Source: SpSt-501 sp037481615 (lineage in GTDB: Bacteria; Desulfobacterota; Desulfobacteria; Desulfobacterales; SpSt-501). Taken from it: DNA of 64,000 bases. The notes under the pieces were generated by a model. It was not told where the DNA came from, did not search any database, and was given only the letters and a program-made list of their open reading frames with translations. The DNA lies in assembly GCA_037481615.1 (NCBI GenBank), contig JBBFLI010000011.1. One strand, 5' to 3'. Positions 16,174 through 23,963 of this stretch are shown here, one piece after another (position 1 is the first letter of the stretch; every line of letters begins with the position of its first letter). Both the position numbers and the translations under genes were made by a program.

Positions 16174-18048
16174 CTACACGGTCCTCCCGGGGGGGGGCGG
16201 AACGGGTTTCGGGTCTGCGCCCGCGGCCTGCCGGTTGGCCGGATCCGCCTCGACCTCCTGCATGAGGGCTTTCAGCTCCTCGCCGGCGATCGTCTCCTTT
16301 TCGAGCAGGATGTCCACCGCGCGGTCGAGGAGGGGCCGCTTGCGCCGGAGGATCTCGAGGGCTCGCCCGTACTGACGGCGGATGATCTCGTTCACCTCGC
16401 GGTCGATCTGCTCGGCGGTCGCCTCGCTGTATTCACCTCGGGACTCCGGGATCTGGCCGAGGAACTGGGCGCGGCGGTTGGAGGCGTAATAGACCTGACC
16501 GATCGATCCCATGCCGTATTCCTTGACCATGCTGCGGGCGATGTCGGTCGCCCGCGACAGGTCGTTGTGCGCCCCGGTGGAGATGTCGCCGATCACGAGC
16601 TCCTCGGCCGCCCGGCCGCCGAGGAGGGTGGCGATCTTGTTCTCGAGCTCGCTCTTGCTCATCAGGAAGCGGTCCTCGGTGGGGACCTGCATGGTGTAGC
16701 CGAGCGCGGCGATGCCCCGCGGGATGACCGTGATCTTCTGCACGGGATCGGTGCCGGGCAGGCTCATGGCCACGATCGCGTGGCCGAGTTCGTGGTAGGC
16801 CACGATGCGCTTCTCGCGCGGATTGATCACGCGGTTCTTCTTTTCCAGGCCCGCGATCACGCGCTCGACGGCCTCCTGGAACTCGGCCATGCCCGCCGCC
16901 TCCTTGCCGCGGCGCACGGCGAGCAGCGCCGCCTCGTTCACGATGTTGGCGAGATCGGCGCCCACCATCCCCGGGGTCATGTTGGCGAGGGTTTCGATGT
17001 CGACCGTCTCGTCGTAGCGGATCTTCTTCAGGTGGACCCGCAGGATGGCCTCACGGCCCTTGCGGTCGGGGCGGTCGACGAGCACCTGGCGGTCGAAGCG
17101 GCCGGGGCGCAGCAGCGCCGGGTCGAGGATCTCGGGCCGGTTGGTGGCGGCGAGCAGGATGACCCCCACTTGGGGATCGAAGCCGTCCATTTCGACGAGG
17201 AGCTGGTTGAGCGTCTGCTCGCGCTCGTCGTGACCGCCCAGGGTGCCGAAGCCGCGGGCCTTGCCCAGGGCGTCGAGCTCGTCGATGAAGATGATGCAGG
17301 GGGCCTTGCCCTTGGCCTGGGTGAAGAGATCCCGCACCCGCGCGGCCCCGAGCCCGACGAACATCTCCACGAACTCCGAGCCGCTCATGCTGAAGAAGGG
17401 AACCCCGCTTTCCCCCGCGACCGCCTTGGCGAGCATCGTCTTGCCCGTGCCGGGCGGGCCGACGAGGAGGACCCCCCGCGGCATCTTGCCCCCGACCCGC
17501 GTGTAGCGCTGCGGCTCTTTCAGGAACTCGACCACCTCCTGCAGCTCCTGCTTCGCCTCGTCGACGCCGGCGACGTCCTCGAAGCGCACCCCGACCTCGT
17601 TTTCCATGTAGATCTTGGCCTTGTTCTTGCCGAGCGACATGAAGCCCGGCTGCTGGCCCTGCATGCGCTTGATGAGGAAATACCAGACGCCGACGAAGAG
17701 GAAGATCGGGATCACCCAGGACATGAGATCGCGCAGGAAGGTGGACTCGACCTCGCCCTTGAAGACGACCTCGCGCCCGGCGAGCATCTGCGCGATGTCG
17801 GGGTCGACGCGCACCGTGCGGAAGAGCTCCCCCGCCCCCACCCCCGCCCGCCCGTCGCGCATGCGGCCCTGGATGATGTTCGCGCTGACGGCGACCTCGC
17901 TCACCCGGCCCTCGTCCAGGGCCTTGAGGAACTCGCTGTAGGGGATGGTCTTGACCGAGAGGACCGAAAAGAGTGCATTCTGGATGATCAGCACCACCCA
18001 GATCCCGAGCAGCACATACCACATGGAGAATTTCTGATGCTTTTCCAT
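16174..18048 (-). CDS. ftsH: ATP-dependent zinc metalloprotease FtsH
   Basis: 624-residue membrane-bound AAA+ protease that degrades misfolded and short-lived proteins. Two N-terminal transmembrane helices (about 8-30 and 108-126) flank a periplasmic domain. The AAA module has Walker A GPPGTGKT, Walker B IIFIDELDAL, pore motif FVGLG and second region of homology RPGRFDR. The zinc site is HELGH with a downstream acidic ligand in the M41 domain. First gene of the ftsH-ubiE-methyltransferase operon, preceded by a visible promoter. The C-terminus ends in a short proline-rich tail. Confidence 0.95.
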   Translation of the reverse strand: MEKHQKFSMWYVLLGIWVVLIIQNALFSVLSVKTIPYSEFLKALDEGRVSEVAVSANIIQGRMRDGRAGVGAGELFRTVRVDPDIAQMLAGREVVFKGEVESTFLRDLMSWVIPIFLFVGVWYFLIKRMQGQQPGFMSLGKNKAKIYMENEVGVRFEDVAGVDEAKQELQEVVEFLKEPQRYTRVGGKMPRGVLLVGPPGTGKTMLAKAVAGESGVPFFSMSGSEFVEMFVGLGAARVRDLFTQAKGKAPCIIFIDELDALGKARGFGTLGGHDEREQTLNQLLVEMDGFDPQVGVILLAATNRPEILDPALLRPGRFDRQVLVDRPDRKGREAILRVHLKKIRYDETVDIETLANMTPGMVGADLANIVNEAALLAVRRGKEAAGMAEFQEAVERVIAGLEKKNRVINPREKRIVAYHELGHAIVAMSLPGTDPVQKITVIPRGIAALGYTMQVPTEDRFLMSKSELENKIATLLGGRAAEELVIGDISTGAHNDLSRATDIARSMVKEYGMGSIGQVYYASNRRAQFLGQIPESRGEYSEATAEQIDREVNEIIRRQYGRALEILRRKRPLLDRAVDILLEKETIAGEELKALMQEVEADPANRQAAGADPKPVPPPPGRTV

Positions 18049-18128
18049 CCTCCCTCCCGTTCCTCCGATGCCGGATCCCGCCTCCGGTCGGGGCGGTCGC
18101 GGTGAATGTGGAGGCGATCGCCGCCGGA

Positions 18129-18157
18129 ACCATAGGACAAGGGGCAGAAACTTGCAA
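18129..18157 (-). promoter_or_regulatory. sigma-70-like promoter of ftsH
   Basis: On the minus strand, TTGCAA (18152-18157) and TATGGT (18129-18134) are 17 bases apart, each matching four of six consensus bases. Transcription would begin about 75 bases ahead of ftsH. Confidence 0.45.
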
Positions 18158-18195
18158 ACCCGAAGGCGGCGTGCGCTCTTGCGGCGGGTCTCCCG

Positions 18196-18224
18196 TTGCG
18201 GCGGGCTCCGATCCGCGTTATGGC
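18196..18224 (+). promoter_or_regulatory. candidate promoter of dienelactone-hydrolase-like gene
   Basis: TTGCGG (18196-18201) and TATGGC (18219-18224) with a 17-base spacer, 45 bases before the ATG at 18269. Both boxes are weak. Together with the ftsH promoter this makes the region a divergent promoter pair. Confidence 0.3.
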
Positions 18225-18268
18225 TCGAGAAGCCTTGAACCGTTCACCGCAACCCTTGGAGGGATCCC

Positions 18269-19150
18269 ATGGAATACGAAAAGGATTGGATCGCCAACGC
18301 CTACGCGGGCATGTCCCGTCGTCAGTTCCTCGCCCGGATGGCGGCCGCGGGCGCGGCCCTCTCCGGTTTCGCGCGCGCCGCGCAGGCGGTCGACGGGGAG
18401 ATCATCCGGACGCCGGCCGACGGCCTGCGGGAGATCCGGGAAACGGTCACCTCCGCCGATTTCCCGGTCCCGCTCTATGCCGCACACCCGCAGACCGGGG
18501 GGCCTTTTCCCGCCGTCCTCGTCATCCCCGAAATCTGGGGCATGCACGAGTACATCCAGGACGTGGTGCGCCGCTTCGCCCGCCGAGGATACTTCGCCGT
18601 CACCTTCGAGCCCTACGCGCGGACCGGCGGGGTGCTGGGGATCGAGGACCGCAACCGGCTGCTTTCGATCGTGAACGCGGTGCCCGACGAGCAGGTCATG
18701 GGCGATCTCGAAGCCCTCGTCGCCTGGCTCGGGCGCCGGCCCGAGGCCCGCGGCGACCGCATCGGGGTGACCGGCTTCTGCCGCGGCGGGCTCTATACGC
18801 TGCTCTTCGCCGCACGCAGCCCCGCCGTCCGCGCCGCGGTCGTCTGGTACGGCCAGATCCGGCCGCCGCTCACCCCGGGGGTCCGCTCCCGGGGGCCGCT
18901 CGAGGTGGCCGCGGCGATCCGCGCCCCGCTCCTCGGGCTCTACGGCGGCGCCGATCTCGGCATCCCGGTCGACGACGTCCGCCAACTCGAAGCGGCCCTG
19001 AAGGCGGCGGGGAGAACGGCCGAATTCGTGATCTACGAACAGGCCCCTCACGCCTTTCACGCGGACTACCGCCCGAGCTACCGCGAGAACGAGGCCCGGG
19101 ACGCCTGGGCGCGCTGCCTCGCCTGGTTCCGGACTCACCTCGGGGATTGA
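18269..19150 (+). CDS. Tat-exported dienelactone-hydrolase-family protein
   Basis: 293 residues. The N-terminus has a twin-arginine signal (MSRRQFLARM at about 15-24, then a hydrophobic stretch ending ARAAQA), so the folded protein is probably exported. The remainder is an alpha/beta hydrolase of the dienelactone hydrolase family: IPEIWGMHEYIQD near residue 90, nucleophile elbow GFCRGG with a cysteine near residue 172, an Asp region in YGGADLGIPV, and histidines in QAPHAFH. The substrate is unknown. The ATG follows GGAGGG. Its 3' end overlaps the end of the copper ATPase gene on the other strand by 16 bases. Confidence 0.85.
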   Translation: MEYEKDWIANAYAGMSRRQFLARMAAAGAALSGFARAAQAVDGEIIRTPADGLREIRETVTSADFPVPLYAAHPQTGGPFPAVLVIPEIWGMHEYIQDVVRRFARRGYFAVTFEPYARTGGVLGIEDRNRLLSIVNAVPDEQVMGDLEALVAWLGRRPEARGDRIGVTGFCRGGLYTLLFAARSPAVRAAVVWYGQIRPPLTPGVRSRGPLEVAAAIRAPLLGLYGGADLGIPVDDVRQLEAALKAAGRTAEFVIYEQAPHAFHADYRPSYRENEARDAWARCLAWFRTHLGD

Positions 19151-21648
19151 GCGGGGGCGCCGCGGGCGCTGCGGGAGGCGGAACGCACGAAGAGGAAGGT
19201 GCTGCCGATCACGCTCAGGCTGCTCAAGAGCATCGCGCAGGCGGCGACCAGGGGGTTGAGCAGACCGCTCATCGCCACGGGGATCCCGACGGCGTTGTAG
19301 CCGAGGCTGAGGAGCAGATTGCGGCGGATCGCCCGCTCGACCGTGCGGGCGAAATCGAGGAACGCGGGGACGCCGCGGGGGTCGGGCTGCATCAGGGTCA
19401 CATCGGCCACCTCCCGGCCGAGCGGCCCGCCGCCGAAGAGCGCAAGCGCGAGATCCGCCCGTGCGAGCGCCGGCGCGTCGTTCACCCCGTCTCCCACCAC
19501 GGCGACCCTTTTCCCCCGGCGGCGCAGGTCGGCGACGAAGCGCTCCTTGCCCGCGGGAAGCAGCCCGCCGCGCGCCTCCGCGATTCCCACCCGGCGCGCC
19601 ACCGCGGCCGTCGTCGCCTGCCCATCCCCGGAGACCAGGGCGACCGCAAGCCCCCGCCGCCGGAGCTCGGCGACCGCCTCCGCGGCCCCCGGCCGCAGCT
19701 CGTCGCCGAAGACGAAGACGGCCGCCGGCCGCCCGCCCACGCTCAGGTAGACGAGCGAGCGGCCCGCCTCGGGTACGCACCGGGCGCCGATCGCCGCGGG
19801 GTCCGCCGACAGCTCCTCGGCCAGGAACTCCGCCGAGCCGATCTTCACCTCGCTCCCCCGCCACAGGCCGGAGACGCCGTTTTCCTCGGCCTGCACGACG
19901 GCGACGCGCTCGGGGCGCAGGCGCCGGTCCTGGGCCTCGCGTCGGAGTTCGAGCGCCACCGGGTGGTCGCCGCGCTGCTCGAGGCCGGCGGCAAGCGCGA
20001 GGGCCGTGTCGACGGACATGCCGCCTAAGGGGACCACTTCGAGGAGCTTCCAGGCCCCCGCGGTGAGGGTGCCGGTCTTGTCGAAGACCACCGCCTGGAT
20101 ACGGACGGCGTTCGCGAAGGCCTGTGCGCGGCGGACGAGGAAGCCCTTGCGGACGGCGAGGGCGATCGCCGCCGCCCGGGCGAGCGGGACGGCGATGCCG
20201 AGCGCACAGGGGCAGGCGATCACGCAGACCGTGACCGCGCGCATCAACGCCTGCGCCGCCGCCAGGCCCGAGAGAACCCCCCCGGCGGCGGTCCCCGCCG
20301 CCAGCAGCAGGATCCCGGGGACGAACCGGGGCAGGATGCGGTCCGCGGCGCTCTCGAGGTCCGTCTTTTCCGCAAGCGACTCCTGCACCACGGCGACCAT
20401 CTGGCCGAGCAGGCTCTCGCTCCCCACCCGTTCGGCCAGCACCGTGAGCGCCCCGGAGTGCAGGCGGCTACCGCTGCGCACCGGGTCCCCGGGTTTGCGC
20501 GCCCGGCGGCCGGGCTCCCCGGTGATCATCGCCTCGTCCACGAGGCCGGAGCCGCCCACGACGGTTCCGTCGGCGGCGATCACCTCCCCTTCCTCGACGC
20601 GGAAGAGATCTCCCGGCGCGAGCCTCGCCGCGGAGACGTAGCGCCCTGCGGGAAAATGCTCGTGGACGATCTGGACCTTGGCGGGGGCGAGGTGGAGAAA
20701 GTCCTCCATCTCCTCGAGAACGACCTCCCGGGCCTGCCGCTCGAGCAGACGCCCGAGAAGGGCCAACGTGACCAGCATGCAGGCCGTGTCGAAATAGAGG
20801 TGAATCCCCCCGGCGGCGAACTCGACCAGGCTGAAGCCGAAAGCGCTGAGGGTTCCGACGGCGATCAGGCAGTCCATGCCGGCGATCCCGCGCCGGATCC
20901 CCTGCAGCGCCCGCCGGAACATGGCTCCCCCGCCCCAGGCGAGCACCACCGCCGCCATCCCGGCCATGGGCCAGGAGAGACTCGCCACCGAATCGGCCGG
21001 AAGCTCGGTGAAAAAACCGAAGTAGAGGGCCGCCGAGAGCATCATCACGTTCAGGGAGAGAAAGGCCGACACCCCGAAACGCAGCCATTCCGGCTGCGTC
21101 CGCGCGGCGGGCCGCTCCTCGGAAGCCGGCCGTGCGGGGTAGCCGTAGGAGGCCAGCAGCTCGCCGATCCGTCGCGGCGAGACCCGCGTCGGGTCATAGA
21201 CCACCTTCAAGCGGTCGGTCGCGAAAGCGCAGGAAGCGGCAAGCACGCCGGGGAGACGGGCGAGCACGGTTTCGATCAGCCAGGCGCAGGCCGGGCACAC
21301 CATGCGCTCCACGGCGAACGTGAGCGTCAGGCCGGGGGTCGGGGTCCCGGCGGCGCCGGGCGGGGAAGGGGGTTGCGCTTCCGCCGGCGGATCCCCCCCC
21401 GCGGCGGGGATGATCCCGCTTTCCCGGCAGCGGCGGAAAAGCTCGCTTCGGCGGAAGGCCTCCGGGTCCGGGGATCCGGCGGCCTGGAGCAGGATGCGGA
21501 ACACCTGGCGGCAGCCGCGACAGCAGAACGAGAAGCGGCGGCCGGCGACGGAGAACTCGATCCCCTCCGCGCGCACGGGAAGACCGCAGAGGTCGCAGGG
21601 GCCGAGCGTGAGCTTCCGGGGGAGGGGCTCGAGCCGCGCTCTGGCCAT
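19135..21648 (-). CDS. ccoI: copper-type P1B ATPase (CcoI-like)
   Basis: 837 residues. N-terminal treble-clef-like domain CDLCGLPV and FCCRGCRQVF (about 18-50), then a heavy-metal-associated domain with CPACAW (about 117), then eight expected helices. The transport site CPC is in VIACPCALGIAVP, the phosphorylation site in DKTGTLTAG, the HP motif in GDHPVALE, and GDGVNDAPALA is the hinge motif. The layout matches CcoI/FixI, which supplies copper for assembly of cbb3 oxidase. It is the last gene of the ACIII-cbb3 operon, 20 bases after the cytochrome gene. I placed the start at the ATG at 21648; a longer open frame upstream lies inside the cytochrome gene. Confidence 0.88.
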   Translation of the reverse strand: MARARLEPLPRKLTLGPCDLCGLPVRAEGIEFSVAGRRFSFCCRGCRQVFRILLQAAGSPDPEAFRRSELFRRCRESGIIPAAGGDPPAEAQPPSPPGAAGTPTPGLTLTFAVERMVCPACAWLIETVLARLPGVLAASCAFATDRLKVVYDPTRVSPRRIGELLASYGYPARPASEERPAARTQPEWLRFGVSAFLSLNVMMLSAALYFGFFTELPADSVASLSWPMAGMAAVVLAWGGGAMFRRALQGIRRGIAGMDCLIAVGTLSAFGFSLVEFAAGGIHLYFDTACMLVTLALLGRLLERQAREVVLEEMEDFLHLAPAKVQIVHEHFPAGRYVSAARLAPGDLFRVEEGEVIAADGTVVGGSGLVDEAMITGEPGRRARKPGDPVRSGSRLHSGALTVLAERVGSESLLGQMVAVVQESLAEKTDLESAADRILPRFVPGILLLAAGTAAGGVLSGLAAAQALMRAVTVCVIACPCALGIAVPLARAAAIALAVRKGFLVRRAQAFANAVRIQAVVFDKTGTLTAGAWKLLEVVPLGGMSVDTALALAAGLEQRGDHPVALELRREAQDRRLRPERVAVVQAEENGVSGLWRGSEVKIGSAEFLAEELSADPAAIGARCVPEAGRSLVYLSVGGRPAAVFVFGDELRPGAAEAVAELRRRGLAVALVSGDGQATTAAVARRVGIAEARGGLLPAGKERFVADLRRRGKRVAVVGDGVNDAPALARADLALALFGGGPLGREVADVTLMQPDPRGVPAFLDFARTVERAIRRNLLLSLGYNAVGIPVAMSGLLNPLVAACAMLLSSLSVIGSTFLFVRSASRSARGAPAQSPR

Positions 21649-21668
21649 GGGGGGTCGCCGTTTGGGGT

Positions 21669-22187
21669 TCAGGGCCGGGGTCCCAACGAGCGGATGAACG
21701 CGACGACGCACCAGCGGTCGACGATCGGGATCGTGGTGTCGAGCGCCGGCTGGCGTCCTCCGGGAATGCCGTAGCTCACCGTGTGGAAGAGAAGCCCGGC
21801 GGGTTTTTCCTGGACTTGGGCCGCGCGCAGATCGGTCGGCAGCGGCGCGAAGCTCTGACCCACCGTGCCTTGCCCGTCGTAGTGCGGTCCGTGGCACTGG
21901 GCGCAGAAGGTGAAATAGACGGCCCGGCCGCGCTCGCGGCGCAAGGGATCCTCGAGCGCAAACGGCGGAGAGAGCTCCTCGGGGGGCGTCAGGCGCAGCA
22001 GCCCGTCCCCGCCCGTGAGCGGCACCAGGCCCGCCTCCATCGGGAGGAGGGGCTCCTCGTGGGGTTTGATGGCCGGGGTTTCGCGCATGCGGCCGTAACG
22101 GAAATCGTTGTCGTAGAGGGTCAGGGCGTGGTAGCCCGCCAGCACGACGGCGACGGCCGCCGCCAGGGCCGCTCCGAACTTCTTCAC
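21669..22187 (-). CDS. monohaem cytochrome c, ActE-like
   Basis: 172 residues. N-terminal hydrophobic anchor (about 3-20), a spacer, then a class I cytochrome c domain with one haem site FCAQCHG near residue 95 and a C-terminal helix VDRWCVVAFIRSL. This closing helix and the preceding region resemble ActE, the monohaem subunit of alternative complex III. Other monohaem cytochromes would look similar, so ActE is a proposal supported by the operon. GTG start behind GGAGG; the start overlaps the stop of the preceding gene (GTGA). It could pass electrons from ACIII to the oxidase. Confidence 0.72.
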   Translation of the reverse strand: MKKFGAALAAAVAVVLAGYHALTLYDNDFRYGRMRETPAIKPHEEPLLPMEAGLVPLTGGDGLLRLTPPEELSPPFALEDPLRRERGRAVYFTFCAQCHGPHYDGQGTVGQSFAPLPTDLRAAQVQEKPAGLLFHTVSYGIPGGRQPALDTTIPIVDRWCVVAFIRSLGPRP

Positions 22188-22456
22188 CGCTCCTCCGGGA
22201 TCTTCAAGACGCCCAGCGCGTAGGCCTCCTCGTTCTGCCGGTCGCGGATGTGCTGGGGATAGGGCATGGGCGGGTACAGGGCGTAGGCGGACTCGCCGTG
22301 GACGTCGGGGACCGGCCGGTAGTCCCAGTCGGGTTGACCGAGATCGCCGATCAAAAACCAGGCGAGCCAACCCTGGAAAAAGACGAGCCCGACCAGCGCG
22401 GCCAGGATGCCGACGCTGCGCGCGGTGGAGCCGCGTTCCTCGGAGACCTCGTTCAT
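22184..22456 (-). CDS. small membrane protein of ACIII-cbb3 operon
   Basis: 90 residues with one transmembrane helix (about 15-37, ILAALVGLVFFQGWLAWF) and a proline- and tyrosine-rich C-terminal half. No cysteine or haem motif. I do not recognise the family. It overlaps both neighbours by four bases (ATGA at its start, GTGA at its end), so it is tightly coupled to the oxidase genes and may be an accessory subunit. Confidence 0.65.
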   Translation of the reverse strand: MNEVSEERGSTARSVGILAALVGLVFFQGWLAWFLIGDLGQPDWDYRPVPDVHGESAYALYPPMPYPQHIRDRQNEEAYALGVLKIPEER

Positions 22457-22728
22457 ATCCGCACCTGGGCGACGCCGATGCCGACGATGTAGAGCAGGCC
22501 CCAGAGGACGGTGCCCGCCACGATCAGGGCCAGGGCGAAGGGAAAGGGGGCGTTTCTGCCCTCGATGCCGCCGGGATAGCGCTCGATGATCCGCTCCCGG
22601 CGCTGTTGCGCACCGGGGCGATCCAGATGGTGGAACCCGAGCGCAAGGGCGAAGAGAAACACGAAGGCGAGCGCCGGGAAGAGGTAGAGGACGAAATGCT
22701 GCAGGTTGAGGACATCGAAGATCCGCAT
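22453..22728 (-). CDS. small membrane protein, possible detached CcoP N-terminal domain
   Basis: 91 residues with two hydrophobic helices (about 10-32 and 62-84). The second part, YPGGIEGRNAPFPFALALIV, resembles the N-terminal anchor of CcoP/FixP, where a DGIxExDNPLP motif precedes a helix. No haem motif follows, and no full-length dihaem CcoP is encoded in the operon. It may therefore be a CcoP- or CcoQ-like subunit reduced to its membrane part. The similarity is short, so this is a suggestion. Confidence 0.6.
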   Translation of the reverse strand: MRIFDVLNLQHFVLYLFPALAFVFLFALALGFHHLDRPGAQQRRERIIERYPGGIEGRNAPFPFALALIVAGTVLWGLLYIVGIGVAQVRI

Positions 22729-22731
22729 GGT

Positions 22732-22998
22732 TCACCGCCCCCCGTGGGCGAGCGAGAAGAAGACGAGCGCTGCGCTGCAGGCGAGCCCCGCGCAGGCCAG
22801 CACGAAGAGTGCGGCGGTCTCGATCCGCGCCCGCCGGCTGGCCCGCCGCGGCGGAGCGGCGGGGGTTGCCGCATCGAGCGGAAGAAAGCGCGCCCGCTGC
22901 TGTTCCCCGAACTGGCCGTGCCGCAGCGCCCAGGCGAACACCCCCAGCGCGATCGTGAACCCGATCGCCATATAGGCCAGAAAATAGGCGAACACCAT
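22732..22998 (-). CDS. CcoS-like cbb3 oxidase assembly protein
   Basis: 88 residues. The first half matches the small CcoS family: one helix followed by WALRHGQFGEQQRARFLPLD, comparable to the W-x-x-x-x-GQ-x-D...R-x-L-x-D pattern of CcoS. Unlike ordinary CcoS it has a second helix (about 62-83). CcoS is needed to insert cofactors during maturation of cbb3 oxidase, which agrees with its place between ccoO and ccoI here. The start is the ATG at 22998, 32 bases after ccoO. Confidence 0.6.
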   Translation of the reverse strand: MVFAYFLAYMAIGFTIALGVFAWALRHGQFGEQQRARFLPLDAATPAAPPRRASRRARIETAALFVLACAGLACSAALVFFSLAHGGR

Positions 22999-23030
22999 GC
23001 TTGCGCCATCCTCCGCGCGCCGCGGCGCGC

Positions 23031-23963
23031 TCAGGGTTCCCAGGAAGCGTCGATCCCCCGGGGCTCCTCGTTCGCATCGCTCTGGTTGATGAAATGGCGC
23101 GCCACGTAATCGCCCACCTCCCAGATCTTCTGGGATTCGAGGTCGCGCTTGAAATAGGGCATGGCCGTGCCCGTGATGCCGTTCATGATCTGGTAGTAGA
23201 GGATGCCGCCCGAGATCTCTCTCCCCTTGAGCACGGTGAAGTTGAGGGGCGGGGGGTAGATCCAGGGTTGGGCCGGCCCCATCCCGTCGCCGATCGGCCC
23301 GTGGCAGCCGATGCAGAAATACTGGTAAATCCGCTGGCCGCGCTGCAGGCTCGCCTCCGAGGTGGGGTAGGGATTGGGGATGTTGCGCCAGCCCTCGGGC
23401 ACCTGTTCCGCGAGCCAGCGCACGTTTTCCTCGACCCCGGCCTCGTAGGCGCGGACGGACTCGGCCTTCCAGTGGTTTTGACGCTCCATGCGCCGATCGG
23501 CCTGCCGCAGGCCGAGGCTCTGCACGTAGCGCGTGAGCCGGCGGATCCTCTCCCCCCCCAGCCAGGCGAAGGGCGGCATGATCGAACTGGGCCGGGTATA
23601 CCGGGGGTTGATGAAATGGGCGATGTGCCAGTCGTCGGGGTGCTCCCCGCCCGCCTGGGAGAGATCGGGGCCGGTGCGCTGCGAGCCGAGCTGGATGGGC
23701 TCGTCGCCGATGTAGTCGCCCGCCTGGGCGATGCGCTCGGAGCCCATGTCCCAGTCGAAGGCCCGGATGGCCTGGCTGTGACAGTAGACGCAGCCGTTCT
23801 GGAGATAGATCCGCCGTCCGGCTTCTTCCTCGGCCGTGCGCTCGCGGTAGATCTCCGAGGGCGTCCAGTCCTGCTGGGCGGCGGGGAAATAGACGACCGT
23901 CGCCACGATCGCCGCCAGCAGGGCGAGCACCCCGCCGAGGATGACCGAGGGCGTCATGCGCAT
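23031..23963 (-). CDS. ccoO: cbb3-type oxidase subunit II, dihaem CcoO
   Basis: 310 residues. An N-terminal anchor (about 5-27) and a CcoO/FixO domain with haem site NGCVYCHSQ near residue 57 and typical QAIRAFDWDMGSERIAQAGDY. A second cytochrome c domain follows, with haem site FCIGCHGPIGDGMGPAQ near residue 218. Ordinary CcoO carries one haem, so this is a fusion of CcoO with an added monohaem domain. The fused domain could replace the missing CcoP as electron entry. The start overlaps the ccoN stop by ten bases and follows GGGGAGG. Confidence 0.88.
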   Translation of the reverse strand: MRMTPSVILGGVLALLAAIVATVVYFPAAQQDWTPSEIYRERTAEEEAGRRIYLQNGCVYCHSQAIRAFDWDMGSERIAQAGDYIGDEPIQLGSQRTGPDLSQAGGEHPDDWHIAHFINPRYTRPSSIMPPFAWLGGERIRRLTRYVQSLGLRQADRRMERQNHWKAESVRAYEAGVEENVRWLAEQVPEGWRNIPNPYPTSEASLQRGQRIYQYFCIGCHGPIGDGMGPAQPWIYPPPLNFTVLKGREISGGILYYQIMNGITGTAMPYFKRDLESQKIWEVGDYVARHFINQSDANEEPRGIDASWEP

